64,000 nucleotides of DNA from Hyposmocoma kahamanoa (GCF_003589595.1 NW_020653993.1:5074222-5138221); one strand, 5' to 3'. Positions 1 through 11,665 are shown, counted from the stretch's first letter. Made by a program: numbers and translations. The notes: a model not told the origin generated them from the sequence alone.

Positions 1-1890
1 AAATCAACTAGATGGCGCTTGTTGCACAGGTTTTTGAGCATGCTGTCTATTGCTGACTATTCTCTTATTTTGTTTACGGTTAGCGCCATCTATTCATATT
101 ATCAAGTGGTAATTTTTAAATTAGTTTGTAACACACAATGTCATCTATGGTAATCTATCACAAAGTCGATTTTTTTTTCCGAAATAACATTAGCTCGATT
201 TTTCATTACACCGAAAACCGAATTATAATGGAAACGTTGTTCTTTTTTCTTTTTTTTTTTTTTCTTTCAGGATATGTTGGATGTTTATGGCAAAGACACG
301 ATTAAGTTCGGTTAGGTTAAGTTAGATTTAAAAGAAAACCATTTTTCTCTCTAAATTACTTTCGAGGTTATCAAAATCCGAGCAAACTTTATTTCTGTAA
401 AATGTCATTTTAGACTACTGATAGGCAACCGCCATCTATGTATATTTGTTAAAGTTCACAAAATAATCAAAATTTGAATAATATTCCAAGGCAATAACTA
501 ACCACTTACATTTCATATTAAAAGGGAAATCAATCGATATCTTTACATAATATAAACCACTTCAAGGCTATCGATCAGCGCCATCTAGACATAAGACAGG
601 GTTTCGACTTTATTCAGGGTCTCGATCTGTAATATGGAGATTAGCAGTCTTCATGAGTTATTGTGATCCGTGGTAAAAATGTAAACGCCATGGGGCCATA
701 ATGTGTTAAGAAATCGTAACATAAAGTCGAATGTTTCCCGCATCAAGAAAGTCTAATAAGTGGTTTGATAAAGTATAAGTTAAGTTAGGTAAGGATTGAA
801 AATTTTGCAAAAACAAAACATGGATTCATTGTCAAAAACACAATATAAATACTCTCATCATATCAGCAGGTATGACGTATCCACTACTGGACAAAGCATC
901 TCCCTAAACACGCTAACTCACCCGACGTTGTTCATCAATCATTACCACCTTCCGCTGGTCGTTCGTCCATCTTGCCGCGATCAACGTTACGTTTGTTTTG
1001 ACGTGGTTTCTACTCCAGGATAACTCTCCTCTATTGGTCATCAGCACTCGTACCAACATGATTGCCATTTCCGGTTATTGACTTTGCGAGCTATGTCGAT
1101 TAATTTAGTTTTCTGACGTATGATTTCATAACGAATTCGATCCATCAGAGAGAAAGAGAGATCCTTTATTGAATGCAAGAATAAAATACACAAGCAAACA
1201 AAAGATAGGAGATAGGAAATAAGCAATCTAGGGATGACGGGATATATTTAAAAAAAGGACACGTGCAAGTGCAATAAACGCTGTACAAACTAGTAGTAAT
1301 ATGACCTATATAAATATAATTAAAAAGAAGAAAATACATAAATAAAGTTGGTTGGTGAACCACAAAAAGCAAAGGCCTTGAAGCAAAAAACTCACAATTT
1401 CATCGCGACAAATATCCGTTCAAAGCGGTTCTCAATTCAGCCGGTCAACGAGTCGCGCGGCAAGGTTTTTAATTTCCTGAACACAAAATGAAGCAACAAA
1501 CTTTATAGTTCCCATGAACGATTGTGGGAACAGATAGTGAGTTTCTGTTAGGTGAAAATCCTGCTAACTGCATAATACAGCGATAGGTCCACCACTGTTC
1601 TGTTTTTGTGTACTTTATCGCACTCCTCACTCTACGGTACAGTTGTCACTAAACGCTAGTTAAAATTTAACAACACTTTAGAATTACTTCTAAAAGATTT
1701 AGAAGTTTTCCTTTGAACGGAGTCGCAGTAAAGTAATTAAAAATACAACAGAAATGATATTTACGTGAACAACGAGACTTGTTTAAGTGTTTTCATTGAA
1801 TGTCAGGATGTTTCCCAAGCATGTTATTCAATTATTTTTTGAGAAATTATTCCACTAGTTTGTTATAAGCTTAGTATTCTAAGGTTATAA
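1..1890. other. AT-rich non-coding DNA with a recurrent GCGCCATCTA motif
   Basis: No gene or recognisable element is visible. Short open frames here have no protein-like character. The decamer-like motif AGATGGCGCT or its complement appears at 9-19, 82-92 and 577-587, with a one-base variant at 428-438. Another exact copy lies just outside this stretch at 2039-2049. Homopolymer runs occur near 170 and 245. Confidence 0.6.
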
Positions 1891-1925
1891 GTATATAAAG
1901 ATCATTATCGAACACTTAAAATAAA

Positions 1926-2003
1926 TTCCTTCGATGCGGTCGGATTCGAACCGACGTCTTCTAGCAAACCGTGCTAGACTCTATGCCAACTAAGCCACGG
2001 AAC
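1926..2003 (-). repeat. SINE-2 copy, tRNA-like head
   Basis: Read on the minus strand this has a pol III A box (GGCTTAGTTGG), a B box (GGTTCGAATCC) with a perfect 5-bp T stem, and a CTAGC/GCTAG anticodon-type stem. The loop lacks the invariant U33 and the acceptor ends pair only over TTCC/GGAA. It is therefore a tRNA-derived SINE head, not a functional tRNA. Relatives lie at 2125, 18268, 35060, 47505 and 63470. Confidence 0.75.
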
Positions 2004-2124
2004 GAACCAGCGGACGAAATACTTTTATAGATTTTTCATAGATGGCGCTACGGCTAAAAAATCGTTAAAAACCAGACACAAAGATCCGACAAACAAGCAC
2101 ATGGAAAAATTCGTGAGGTCCGCG

Positions 2125-2183
2125 GTTCGTTCCGTGACTTAGTTGGCATAGCGGCCGATTCGAATCCGGCCGGATCGAAGGAA
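2125..2183 (+). repeat. SINE-2 head, inverted partner of the 1926 copy
   Basis: The plus strand carries the same TTCCGTGACTTAGTTGGCAT start and B box (GATTCGAATCC) as the copy at 1926-2003, but the anticodon arm is deleted. The two heads face each other about 120 bp apart, so a transcript across them could fold back. Confidence 0.7.
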
Positions 2184-2249
2184 TCTTTATATTAATAATT
2201 ATAAACGAGACCCGTTATTCACGTCTACTCATTCGTCGTATAACATTAA

Positions 2250-2335
2250 GGGTCGTATTCCAGAACTCTACTCAATGCTCAAGTCAGGATTTGAGCAGAC
2301 TTGAGTATGATTTCAAGCACTGGAAATACGACCCC
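2250..2335. mobile_element. Small TIR element (MITE), 86 bp
   Basis: The left end GGGTCGTATTCCA and the right end TGGAAATACGACCC are inverted repeats differing by one base insertion. The interior contains the related phrases TTGAGCAGACTTGAGTATGA. A partial repeat of the interior (ACTTGAGTATGATTTTCAG) follows at 2344-2372. The target duplication is uncertain; ATTAA flanks the larger unit. Confidence 0.5.
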
Positions 2336-2389
2336 AATGGCAAGGACTTGAGTATGATTTTCAGTGCTCACTGCAAGTGCGCAATTAAA

Positions 2390-3280
2390 AATGTAACGAA
2401 AGAAAAAGAAGTTATCTCCAAATGACCAGATTTTATTTCAATCGAAAATTTCAATAAAGATTTGTTTTTATGATATGAAGTGGCGGGACTAACGACTCGT
2501 AGGTTACCAGGTCGTAAACTATACATCCACCCATAAGAGTTTGCAGTGACCGTGTCTTACGTGACCTTTCGATTATCATCGCCTATGGTTTTTACATCAG
2601 TACAATAGTAAATGATTATGACCGCTAAAACAATGATTTTGACAAACAGACAGCGAAATCAACTTACTCATTTAATTGCAATCATTGGTAGGGAGGTCCT
2701 CTGACTAGGCAAATTCCGCTTGGGTCCATGTCACCGCCTTAGCAATTTCTGAAACAAAGCGGCAAACTCCCGCGTTATAAGGTAGGAAGTGCCAGCGCAT
2801 TCACAGGCACAAGTCACTTGAGATCTTATGTCACAAGACTGAAAACATATTTGCTATAATCCCAAGTTATTTATAAATTGTTATGGTTGACCGTCTGTTT
2901 ACTGGTTGTATTTTTAGAAAATGCAAATAAAGGATGACATTTGAAGCATGCTGACTCTGATGGGGAAGAACATGTCTCGAGAGAAAACATCAAATTAGAA
3001 GACGGAGTATCGAACACCTAACACTTTAATATACCAACAACCTGGTACACGTCGTAAGGGTGATCCACGACCTGTTGAACCTTCTGCATACAACAGCTGT
3101 CATTACCAGGTGAAAAATGACGTTCTGGTAATGACGATGATGAAACAAAAATGCTAAAGTCGTACCCAAGAACGCTAAAAAATGTATATAACTTTCTATT
3201 CTTTCTATTTTTTTGCTTCATATCCTTGACAGGCTTACTTTACTTCAGAGAATTCGTCGAGCTATGCTGATGCTATTGTT
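2390..3280. other. Unassigned AT-rich DNA
   Basis: I see no gene, RNA or recognisable repeat in this stretch. Reading frames are short and lack motifs. Confidence 0.5.
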
Positions 3281-3284
3281 GAGG

Positions 3285-3728
3285 CACACCCCGGACACTC
3301 CATACAACGGTCGAAAATTATTTACCTAGTACTGCTACATACAGCAAGGCGCTATCTGCACACGCGCAAATGTGTGCGTGAGGTGGCAAGGTTACCCATC
3401 ACTTTCTTCCACTATTACGTTACGTGATCAGAGCGGCAACATAGCGAAAATGTTAACGCGAATCTATTATCTATGATTATATTAATTAATAGAATATAGA
3501 ATCGTAATAATTACACATGTCTATTACGTATTTATATCGATATAATATCATATTTTTCATTAATTCACTAACTAGAGTAATATTGAAGATTTATTTAAAA
3601 AATATATTAAAAGCACTTAAAATGTTATATTTTGGACATGTACTTTTAAATAAGGCAACCAAGGTATTTGAAATTGCGTGTCCAAGTTGATCATCATTAC
3701 TTAGTTGATAATTAGGTATATTCGCTAT
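3285..3728 (+). repeat. Rep-D, 440-bp dispersed repeat (copy 1)
   Basis: This segment runs from CACACCCCGGACACTCCA to GGTATATTCGCTA. It aligns over its whole length, in opposite orientation, with 51001-51439. Shared landmarks are GCGCTATCTGCACACGCGC, ATTAATTCACTAACTAG, GCACTTAAAATGTTATATTT and GAAATTGCGTGTCCAAGTT. Outside these limits similarity stops, which marks it as a transposed unit. No terminal inverted repeats, poly-A tail or coding frame were found, so its class is unknown. Confidence 0.75.
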
Positions 3729-3894
3729 TTACGTTTCATCTTTCGGAAAATGATGATAAACAGCAGTACATGGCACAATTCACGACTACATAGCACAAAG
3801 CCGTCAGCAGTACATAGCACGAAGCCGTCTTCGCGCATGTGACCGGCAATGTGCGGGGCGTGGTGTGGTATCTAAATCTAGGGAGGGGCGAAGT

Positions 3895-4335
3895 GTGTCC
3901 GTTCTCTTTACTTTTTGTTCTCCGGTTGAGGTCTTGCGATTGGGCATAGAGTATTACATACCATACTTCGATGTACCCAATGGATCCCAAGCTCGTCCAT
4001 GGTTTAACGCTAACTGTAGTCATGTTGAAGCGCAAAAACAGTCTGTGCACCAAGCTTGGGCAGATGCTCGACTACGCAAAGCTCCGAACACTCGGAATCT
4101 GAATATAGCCGCCAAGAAGAGCAAAGACGTGTTACGCAAGGTCAAGTTTGACCATGTGCGCCGCATAGGGATATTCCCCGGATTTCCACGAAGCGTTTCG
4201 CTTCCACATTTGTATGGCGAGCGACTAGGGAGTGGAGTTCCCTGCCCGCAGACTTGTTTGCCGAACGCTATAACTTGGACATTTTCAAGGCGAAAGTGAA
4301 TAGGCATTATTTAGGTGTGCATGCTCCATCTTTTT
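3895..4335 (+). pseudogene. LINE fragment: endonuclease-RT linker fused to RT C-terminus
   Basis: The first half encodes the region between endonuclease and reverse transcriptase of a Jockey/CR1-group LINE: RPWFNANCSHVEAQKQ, then HQAWADARLRKAPN and KKSKDVLRKVKFDHVRRIG. The frame then jumps straight to the extreme C-terminus, read in another frame as EWSSLPADLFAERYNLDIFK followed by AKVNRHYLGVHA. The whole reverse transcriptase core is therefore deleted and the remnant is inactive. The same C-terminal block and 3' tail recur at 48196-48418. I infer the group from these motifs and did not search a database. Confidence 0.8.
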
Positions 4336-4547
4336 TTTATAAAAACAAAATACATAGCCATCTGTGACAGAAATAAAATTTCCACCGAGCGAAGCATTTT
4401 GGCATTATTTCACATTCACTTAAAGCCCGTTTAAAACCCAAAGCCAAATAATTAGATTAAACAAAATTGTTAGAATAGGTAAAATTTCAAGTATAATTTG
4501 CACACTCTGTGTGACTGAGAAAATTGGTTTATTTTTATATTTTTAGC

Positions 4548-5506
4548 TAGGAGAGACCGGGGCTGGTAGTTCCCGGGGTAAGTTGTTCTCACAGCAATAA
4601 CTTTGCAAGGAAAATATGTAGAAATACATGTGAAGCGCGTCATTAAAACGTCAGGTGATGCATCTTGTCAGCAGCCATTTCAGTTACTCCGGCGACGACG
4701 TGTGGCTATGTGTGTGGCTATGTGCGTGGAGCTTTCAAAATATCACGTAAGTAAATTTTTTCTTGTTTAAATTTTTTGGTCTGTCTTTGTATGGGCTGAT
4801 ACATAGGTAACTTTCTTTTGTAGTGACGTCATTAGTAAGGAATCTTATTGTTTGAGTATTTTTTTGACTGATTCTTTTACTTTGTATGTCAGTCTTCGTA
4901 TAAAAAAGTAATTTAGGGCTATAAGTTCCTCTCTCGAGGGGCTGGTTGTTCCTAGAAACAACTTCCCCAATTGACCTGCAATCATACTTAAAGTTTTTAT
5001 GACCATTTTTCTTTGTTTTAAGGATGCCAAACTACAAACGGGCTCATGTCAAATATTTAGACAAGATGTCGATTGAGTCACTTATGTGTATCTGAACTGT
5101 GATCCAGATGAAGAAATAAGCGATGAATAATATTACTGATGAATAAGAATGTAGTTGTTTCTTTTTAAGCTACTTGTGCATAATATAAACATTACATGTG
5201 TACAATTATAAAATCGGCGGTTTTATTTAAGAAAATCTTTGTTATTCTGTCATAATCTAGGCGGAACAATTTGCCTCAAAGGCAGAACAACGCGCCCCAA
5301 AGCGGGGCTGAATGTTCCGCTCCGAAATTTGTCAAAAATTTGCCTGTATGAAAAAGACTATTGAGATATTAGTAGAAATGACTATACTATTACAAAAAGC
5401 GATAAACATTTACAACATTTCCACATGTTGAAAATCAAATCCTTCATTTTCAGTATAAAACTGTAAGTTATTTGAAAATCGAAACGTTCAGCCCCGCTCT
5501 CCCCTA
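4548..5506 (+). mobile_element. pogo/Tigger-like DNA transposon remnant with TA target sites
   Basis: TA dinucleotides at 4548 and 5505 flank inverted ends: left GGAGAGACCGGGGCTGGTAG, right complement GGGGAGAGCGGGGCTGAACG. Subterminal relatives occur at 4937-4970 (a GGGGCTGGTTGTTCC / AACAACTTCCCC hairpin) and 5270-5327 (GCGGAACAA and CGGGGCTGAATGTTCCGC). A candidate intron end (TTGTTTTAAG) precedes ATGCCAAACTACAAACGGG at 5022, encoding MPNYKRAHVKYLDKM, like the start of Tigger transposases. An acidic piece (DPDEEISDE) follows before a stop. The DDE core is absent, so it is a deletion derivative. A TA duplication with GC-rich ends fits the Tc1/mariner-pogo superfamily; the exact family is inferred. 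Confidence 0.65.
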
Positions 5507-6520
5507 CAGGTAACACCTTCTGTCACTACTACACAATTATTATGGAGTTTTAGTCGTGAAAATTTTAATTTTTTTGTATGTGTAATATATTTTGATAATC
5601 GCTGACGTACATACAAATTATACGTTTCATGTCTTCGGCAGTTGCCACAGCCTACCATAATATGTATCTTTTGCCTCATCAACGCTTTTACGCACACTCG
5701 TCGGTTAAGGTAAGGTTCTTTAAGCCATTCGCAATCAATTTCGTGGTAAATTTACCTTGATCGGCCTTTATCAACTTACCCACACATGTTTGCCTTACAA
5801 ATTATTCTTGGGACGCCTAAACCTAAAAATATCACAGCTGCGTCTACTTATTCACAGCTTCCGGAATTGAAACCTGGACACGTAGCGTTCTAGTGTCACT
5901 TTCATTCTATAAAATGATATATCAAAAACAGTATGGACCGAATGAGAGGCTCAGGGATTGGAAGCTACAATTAATATTAAATGAAATCCTAGTCCCAGTG
6001 TTTAATAATATGTGTAAGCATTTGGCGTTTGTATAAATAAAGTAATTATTTAAATGAGATACTTAACACATGTTGCATAATAAGACACATCCTTATATCA
6101 TTATTTTTATTCATTCTTTTGCTTTAAATCATTTCAAGTGCGGCGAGAATACGAATAATCCTATCCACGAAGACGTCTCTATTTCGTGAGTAACGCTAAT
6201 TGATCGTTATTCTCCCACTCACAAAATTTCAACAGTATTTTCATAAACGTATCACGTAATTACCATCCTAATTGCATCCCTCATCCTTTGATATTAAGAT
6301 CTGTAATACAATGGCAATATCTTGCTAATGGAGCGGACTCCTTTTGAGTGCGTTTCGTCTATTAATCATTTCGTTCTTGCGATCGAGAAGTGCCGAGGGT
6401 AATGAAATGACAACATTTATCTGTTTGGCAATATTAATGTAACAGGTATTGATATTCCAGCTTAGTATTATTTTAATATTTATATGAAATTATTGAGTTT
6501 TTTTTTTGCGATGTCTAGTA
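5507..6520. other. Unassigned AT-rich DNA
   Basis: No gene or repeat is recognised. A short TA-rich run lies before 6520. Confidence 0.5.
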
Positions 6521-6522
6521 AT

Positions 6523-6680
6523 GGGACAAATAAGTCGTGGTAAGCTACACGCCTTTCCATGTCAAAGGTCTAAGGAGTACTACCACTGCACTGGTCACCC
6601 TGAGACATACCGTTGACAAATCCCATGTGCTTGTAGTTTCAGCAGCACTTCCTCCTTACACTTACCATTGGCGGAGGAAA
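6523..6680 (-). repeat. Rep-A copy 1 (truncated)
   Basis: On the minus strand it matches the 3' two-thirds of Rep-A, including the CCACTGCACTGGTCACCCTG block and the CAAATCCCATGTGCTTGTA block. The consensus piece holding the internal hairpin is partly deleted. Confidence 0.75.
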
Positions 6681-6880
6681 TGTGGTTGCCACCATATTTC
6701 CTTCCTTCCCCGGACTATTTCACAATGAGTTCTATTGTCCTGTAATAATGTACCGATATATTTTACTAGGGTGTGTTTGAGACGACCGATAACGACTTGA
6801 CATCTAATTCTACGCTTTATATCGTTGAAAAAAACTCTGTTTCAACATGTATATTGCATATAAAGAAAAGAAAGTACTTA

Positions 6881-7171
6881 TGAAACTTGTGAGAGTTCGT
6901 ACGGAGAAGTTGCACCACCTCACCTGGATCTGCCGCTAAGCTATGATGTGAGCAATACTGCGTTTCGGCGTTGTAGGGTAAGGGTGCTGTTGAAATTAAA
7001 GGTACATGGGAGTTTTCAAGTTATGTCTCAGGGTGACGGGCGCAGTGGTAGTGCGCCTCAGATCTTGACGATTTAAAGCTCTGAGTGGCACTGGAACTGT
7101 TACGGATAGGCGTGTCGCTTACCATCAGGCGCACGACTTGTTGTTCCAATTACTTACATTACAAAAAAAAA
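6881..7171 (+). repeat. Rep-A copy 2 (near full length)
   Basis: It contains the whole order of Rep-A blocks: CTTGTGAGAGTTCGT, GGGTAAGGGTGCTG, ATGTCTCAGGGTGACGGGCG, AAAGCTCTGAGTGGCACTG, GGCGTGTCGCTTACCATCAG, then an A9 tail. Confidence 0.85.
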
Positions 7172-7510
7172 TGTAAATGAATCATAGTCATTTCCGGAAA
7201 ATCGTAATAAATAAAAAAGCGTACAATTTCTCATCACCACCGGTAAATAAACACCTAACATTTTAAAAAGGAAATCAGTGTTTGACAAAGCCTCGTGTTT
7301 TTAATAAAAGCAACATTTTCTCTGAAACAAAGCCACGGGAATGACTGTCATTACTGAACAATTATGAAAAATGACTCGCGACCAAATTTATGAGGTGGGA
7401 CCGACCGAAAAAAAGGAGGACAAAAGAACAAAAATCGAGTCCATTAGTAATGGTGACGCGAGGTGAAGAAAACAAACGTAGCAGCTTTTTAATTTGATGG
7501 ACAATTCATC

Positions 7511-7575
7511 ATCCGTATATGTCCCACCGCTGTGTACAGGTCCTATTAGGAGGGTTTAAGGCATGGTACTCCACA
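7511..7575 (-). repeat. SINE-4 tail fragment
   Basis: The CCCACCGCTGTGTACAGGTC and TTAGGAGGGTTTAAGGCAT blocks match the tail end of the lepidopteran SINE seen more fully at 13930-14220. Confidence 0.6.
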
Positions 7576-8292
7576 CTGACTTTATTCGAATGAAATCGAA
7601 CTCCATACATCTAACATAGGAGGAAAGTTCCTCCACTAAGCTGTCACTTCTTGGAAAGTTAAAAAAATTATAATTGCATTAATCTGAAAAAGAGAATACC
7701 AAGTTCTTTCTCACGTAACTTAGATGTACAAAGTAGATTAAACTTTGATTTAAATTCCTATTCCTAGGTTTTTTTAGTTTTAAAACAAAGTATTTTCAAC
7801 AAGTAGGAACTTCCACAAATTTTGTAATGAAGTTCAGGTTATGTTCGCTTTTTATGCTCCAAGGAGTTATTATAATACTGCTATGTATTGAAAACTATAG
7901 AAATCTAGATGTGTCTAGTGTAGTCCATTCTTTTTAATAATATGAGTGTAGCAGACTGTATCCATGAGATTCAGGTGTTATTGAAGAATTTTTGCTCTCT
8001 CTTCAATAGCACCAAAGAAATGTACTCACAGTTTATATTTTCAATAATGTACAGCTACGAACCAAACAAAACAACAATAATATAAAGATAAAGGCGCCAA
8101 AAATAAGTACATTTAAATTTGGAACATAAACTAAACAGCTAAAAAGACTTACAAAATAAATGTACAAAAAGATTTGTAGTAACTGCTGCGATTCACTACA
8201 ATGAGAATTAAAACTGTGACCCAACGAACACTGTAGTTAGCAGTAACGGTGATGTCACAAAGTATAAGTGTCAGTTTATGTTTACATTTATG
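7576..8292. other. Unassigned AT-rich DNA
   Basis: No gene or recognised repeat. Short frames have no motif. Confidence 0.45.
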
Positions 8293-8463
8293 CTTAGAGG
8301 TGGGATATTTTCTTCAAATTTAAATAGGACCAATACTGAGGTACCATCTTTCCAACAAAAAACAATCAAAATCGATTCACAAATCGAGTAATCGCGTAAC
8401 GAACACAGAAAAATAAATACAGTGAAATTGAGAACCTCCTCCTTTTTTGAAGGCGGTTAAAAA
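8293..8463 (-). repeat. Rep-E copy 1 (ACCGACTTCAAAAAAGG-type element)
   Basis: The minus strand reads CCGCCTTCAAAAAAGGAGGA, then a body whose GTTGGAAAGATGGTACCTCA block and final CCACCTCTAAG block are shared with 25594-25815 and 33364-33785. It is a widespread non-autonomous lepidopteran family in my memory. Confidence 0.7.
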
Positions 8464-8631
8464 TAGACGTCCTTGGTGGATCCCCAGCCGAGTCAATGTG
8501 GAAAAACTAACTTTTCTATATATTGTAGTACTCTCGTTATTGCCGATTTCCATAACACAAGTACTTTAATTACTTACTTTGAGTAAGCTGCGTAACAACC
8601 TTTAGTATAAAGTTTTTGTTTCATTATAGTT

Positions 8632-8697
8632 TCAAACGTCGTGAATGGCAATTTTTAAATTTCAACCGGAATCTTATTATAGAAACGTATATATTGC
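8632..8697 (+). repeat. LINE 3'-UTR-like repeat (copy 1)
   Basis: The block GGAATCTTATTATAGAAACG, preceded by CGTGAATGGCAATTTTTAAA, recurs at 50262-50324 and 59575-59705. I recall this as a lepidopteran LINE 3' untranslated region. No coding part is attached here. Confidence 0.55.
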
Positions 8698-9276
8698 TAC
8701 TATGCTATACTACCCGTATTAGTACTTTAATCTAGATTAACTCTAGCCATTCTTTGAAGTTTCCGAAGTATTTTAGACGCTAGTGACTCTTTGAGACGGC
8801 TGACACACAAAATGCATGTCACACGAAGAAGACATAAATTTATTCAACATAAAAAGCAAACATTATAAAAAAAGATATCAATGAAACAATATTTCTATTC
8901 AGCCATTAAATGAATCTGCTCTCTTGTCCCAAAAAGGACCAAATGGTAGTTAAATCAAAGACCGGAAAATTAAGTTATTGGACCTCTGAAATTTTATTGA
9001 GAGGTGCAGAATTTAATGGATTTTTTTTATTCAATCAATTTGTTACGGTAGACTCCATTTGATCTATTCCTAGCACTGATGCGTTCCAGGTGATAGAACC
9101 AGTTCGATCACAGCTACAGAAGACTTAAGATCCTAAGTACCATTTTATTCATTCGTATAATATATGAATTACTAAAATGGATGAAATGGATTAATAACAT
9201 ATGATAAATTAAGTATACTTCGAGTAACAAGTTAATAGGTTTTCGTGATAATTTTTTCGAAACAAATCAATGTTTC

Positions 9277-9562
9277 TTTTTATGAGATCAAGCGACGGAA
9301 CGAAGAAGTCGTGCACCTGGTACAACGGATAATCCGTTGCAGTGCTACCCAGAATAAGATCTAAGAGGCTAAGATCTGAGTGGCATTGCCACTGCATCCG
9401 CCTCCCTGAGACAAAAGTTCACAAGTCCTATGTAATTTCACAAGCACCCTTACCTGTCAAAATCGAAATACAGTAATCCTGATATTACTGCTCGGTGACA
9501 GAAATAGTCAAAGTGGCAGTACTTCCCTGGACGAACTCTTTTACTAGAACCTTCTGCTACTA
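9277..9562 (-). repeat. Rep-A copy 3 (near full length)
   Basis: On the minus strand it spans the A-rich end (TATGAGATCA variant) to the start (GGACGAACTCTTTTACTAG). It has an internal deletion around the hairpin and a local duplication of CTAAGATCTGAGTGGCA. Confidence 0.8.
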
Positions 9563-10200
9563 AAGTTGCAGCGCCTCTCTCTCTTAAATCTGAGGCATAA
9601 GACAAGTCCCATGTCAGTCGTAATCATGAGACCTGTAAATGGCCCGAAATGGTTTGTATGGAAAGAAAACAATATAGCCGATTCAATTTCGAAAAAAATT
9701 CTTGCAATACCTTAATAGTACCACATGGAAGGCAATGACTTCTAACACTCTTACAATCCCATGAAACCATGCACGATCGCGAAGAGTAGGTAAACAAGAT
9801 ACTTAGTGAATGACATGAATAAACACCAATGAATCTGCAATTGACATAATACAAGTACTGCTCTTCATTGGGATACTTCTTACTTAGAATCTACTTACAG
9901 TGTTACCTGATGGCGGATGAAAATGAAATAAAAAAATACTTCCAAAAAATTTAAATCTACAAACAATACATTACAATTTCCGAACGAACAGTGAAGAACA
10001 AAAATTTGCTTTTCAAATAAAGGCCTCAACCTTGTTACAGAGGGGTCAAAACTCCACCTCCTGAATTAGGTCACACGCAATATGAAAATCTTTATAGAGT
10101 TGTTCACAACCATTTTTTGTTAAGAGCCGTTGAAATTTCGAATCCGTGTGGTGTATGTACCTCTGACTTTAATTTCTATGTTACGTACACTTGTGAATGT
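9563..10200. other. Unassigned AT-rich DNA
   Basis: Nothing recognisable between Rep-A copy 3 and the LINE tail at 10.2 kb. Confidence 0.5.
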
Positions 10201-10204
10201 TTAG

Positions 10205-10650
10205 TTGTAGCATCTGTCAATCTGCATGCAGCGCGTAATAGGCGATTTTGGTAACATGTGCAACGTAAAGATGCTGAACCTCGAGCGTTTGATGGTGGAA
10301 AGAAAGACATCTAGAGGCAGGAGTCCCAAACGGTGGTCGGATCAGATCTCCGAACAACTGGAGTTATCTGTCAGCGCCGTAATTCACCAGGCGTCTGAGC
10401 GCAACCGATGGAGACAGATAATTGGCAGGATGAAGGGGAATCACGATCCTCAGCAGTTTGGAAGATATTAAGAAGAACGAAAAATAATTGTATTAATATA
10501 TCTCGCTACAGAGTGACGAAAAACATTGTGATAAAACCTGCATGCCAAAAAAGGTTCACCACAAGCACGGCCTGGTGGATGTTAGTCTAAACCCTCTTCT
10601 GAGAGAAGAACAATGTCCAACAATACGACGTATGGGTTGGTAATGATTAA
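10205..10650 (+). pseudogene. RTE-type LINE, C-terminal tail and 3' UTR
   Basis: The frame at 10226-10471 encodes RGRSPKRWSDQISEQLELS, then HQASERNRWRQIIGR and HDPQQFG. This is the basic RGRP-x-RW-x-D-x(n)-A-x-DR-x-RW pattern of the C-terminus of RTE-type endonuclease-reverse transcriptases. The catalytic domains are missing, as expected for a 5'-truncated insertion. The sequence after the stop (CTCTTCTGAGAGAAG, ATGGGTTGGTAATGATTAAT) resembles the RTE 3' UTR. Compare the related tails on the minus strand at 39618 and 61780. Confidence 0.75.
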
Positions 10651-11235
10651 TTAATTATTTTATTCAAATAAAGCAGACAACGGCTGCAATATTCCGGATT
10701 GAAAACTAGGGAGACTCAGCGCAATAACTGGCAGATTGATATCTCAAATATGAATATCAGCCTTCTTAAATTTCGACCTGTGACCGGTGATAATTGAGGT
10801 CAAAGTTCACCATGTTACGTCTACAGGGAAAAAATTGAATTATAAAATTTTGCACACGTATACGCAGAACTATGAAAAAAGGAAGATAAGAAAGACTGCT
10901 TCGACATTCTGCCTAGTTATTACGACTGTAAAAATTTTATTAAATTTTCCTCGTCAGTTGTAAAAATAACTCTATATAGATACATAGTCAAGAATCCTCC
11001 TCTCAATTACGAATTTGGGAAGTGTGCGCAGATGCCCAAAGAAATTGAATAATTAAATTTTTACCGGTCTTTGACCTCCGTTTGCGTTGCAATATTTCTT
11101 TTGTTTTATTTTTCAGTCACTCGAAAGCGGGCGTTTTGGTTCGTTCGAGATTTAGATAAGATTGTTTTTTCCTTGTGGGTTATTTAATTAATAAACAAAG
11201 TTTCTAGATAGATAACAGATAGATTGTTAATATTA
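10651..11235. other. Unassigned AT-rich DNA
   Basis: No element recognised. Confidence 0.45.
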
Positions 11236-11665
11236 AAATGAAGCATGAAAGTAGAATTAATGCAGTGGAGATGAGATCTTTGAGGAAAATTTGTGGAATA
11301 AAGTTGAGTGATAGAGTGAAGAATAGAATAAATACGTGACATGAAATATGTGGCTTGAGAGAGGATGTGTAGTGACTAGAGTAGGGAAAGGAATGTTGAA
11401 GAGGTTTGGGCGTGTAGAGCGGATGGATGTAAGAAGAATTGCCAGACAGATTTATGATGCGAATGTGGATGGAAGGGTTTTAAGAGGACGTCTCTGAAGG
11501 ACTTACATAGACAAGATCAGTGATGTCCTCGAAAAGGCTCGGATCCGAAGTGACAAGAATAAAAGAAGTTATAATATGAAAAGGTAGTTGATGTATGTGA
11601 GGCTAGAGAGTTGTGTCAGGATGGAGTAAAGTGACTTTCTGTGATCTCTGCCTACCACTCCTGTG
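11236..11665 (+). pseudogene. LINE reverse transcriptase C-terminal remnant, multiply broken
   Basis: Pieces read NAVEMRSLRKICGIKLSDRV, CGLREDV, then after a frame change VTRVGKGMLKRFGRVERMD and, after further stops, RTYIDKISDVLEKARIRSDK. This order is the conserved tail of a common insect LINE group (VEM-R-LR-CG, CGL-EDVVTRVEKGMLRWFGHVERM, GRPR-TY-DQI). Several stops and at least one frameshift show that it is old. It is unrelated in sequence to the tail at 10.2 kb. Confidence 0.75.

Noticed and set aside
1926..2003. tRNA gene
   Set aside because: Good A and B boxes, but no U33, a poor acceptor stem and multiple diverged copies. It is a SINE head.
3736..4053. Minus-strand frame of 105 codons
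   Set aside because: It overlaps the plus-strand LINE linker, which has family motifs, and shows none of its own.
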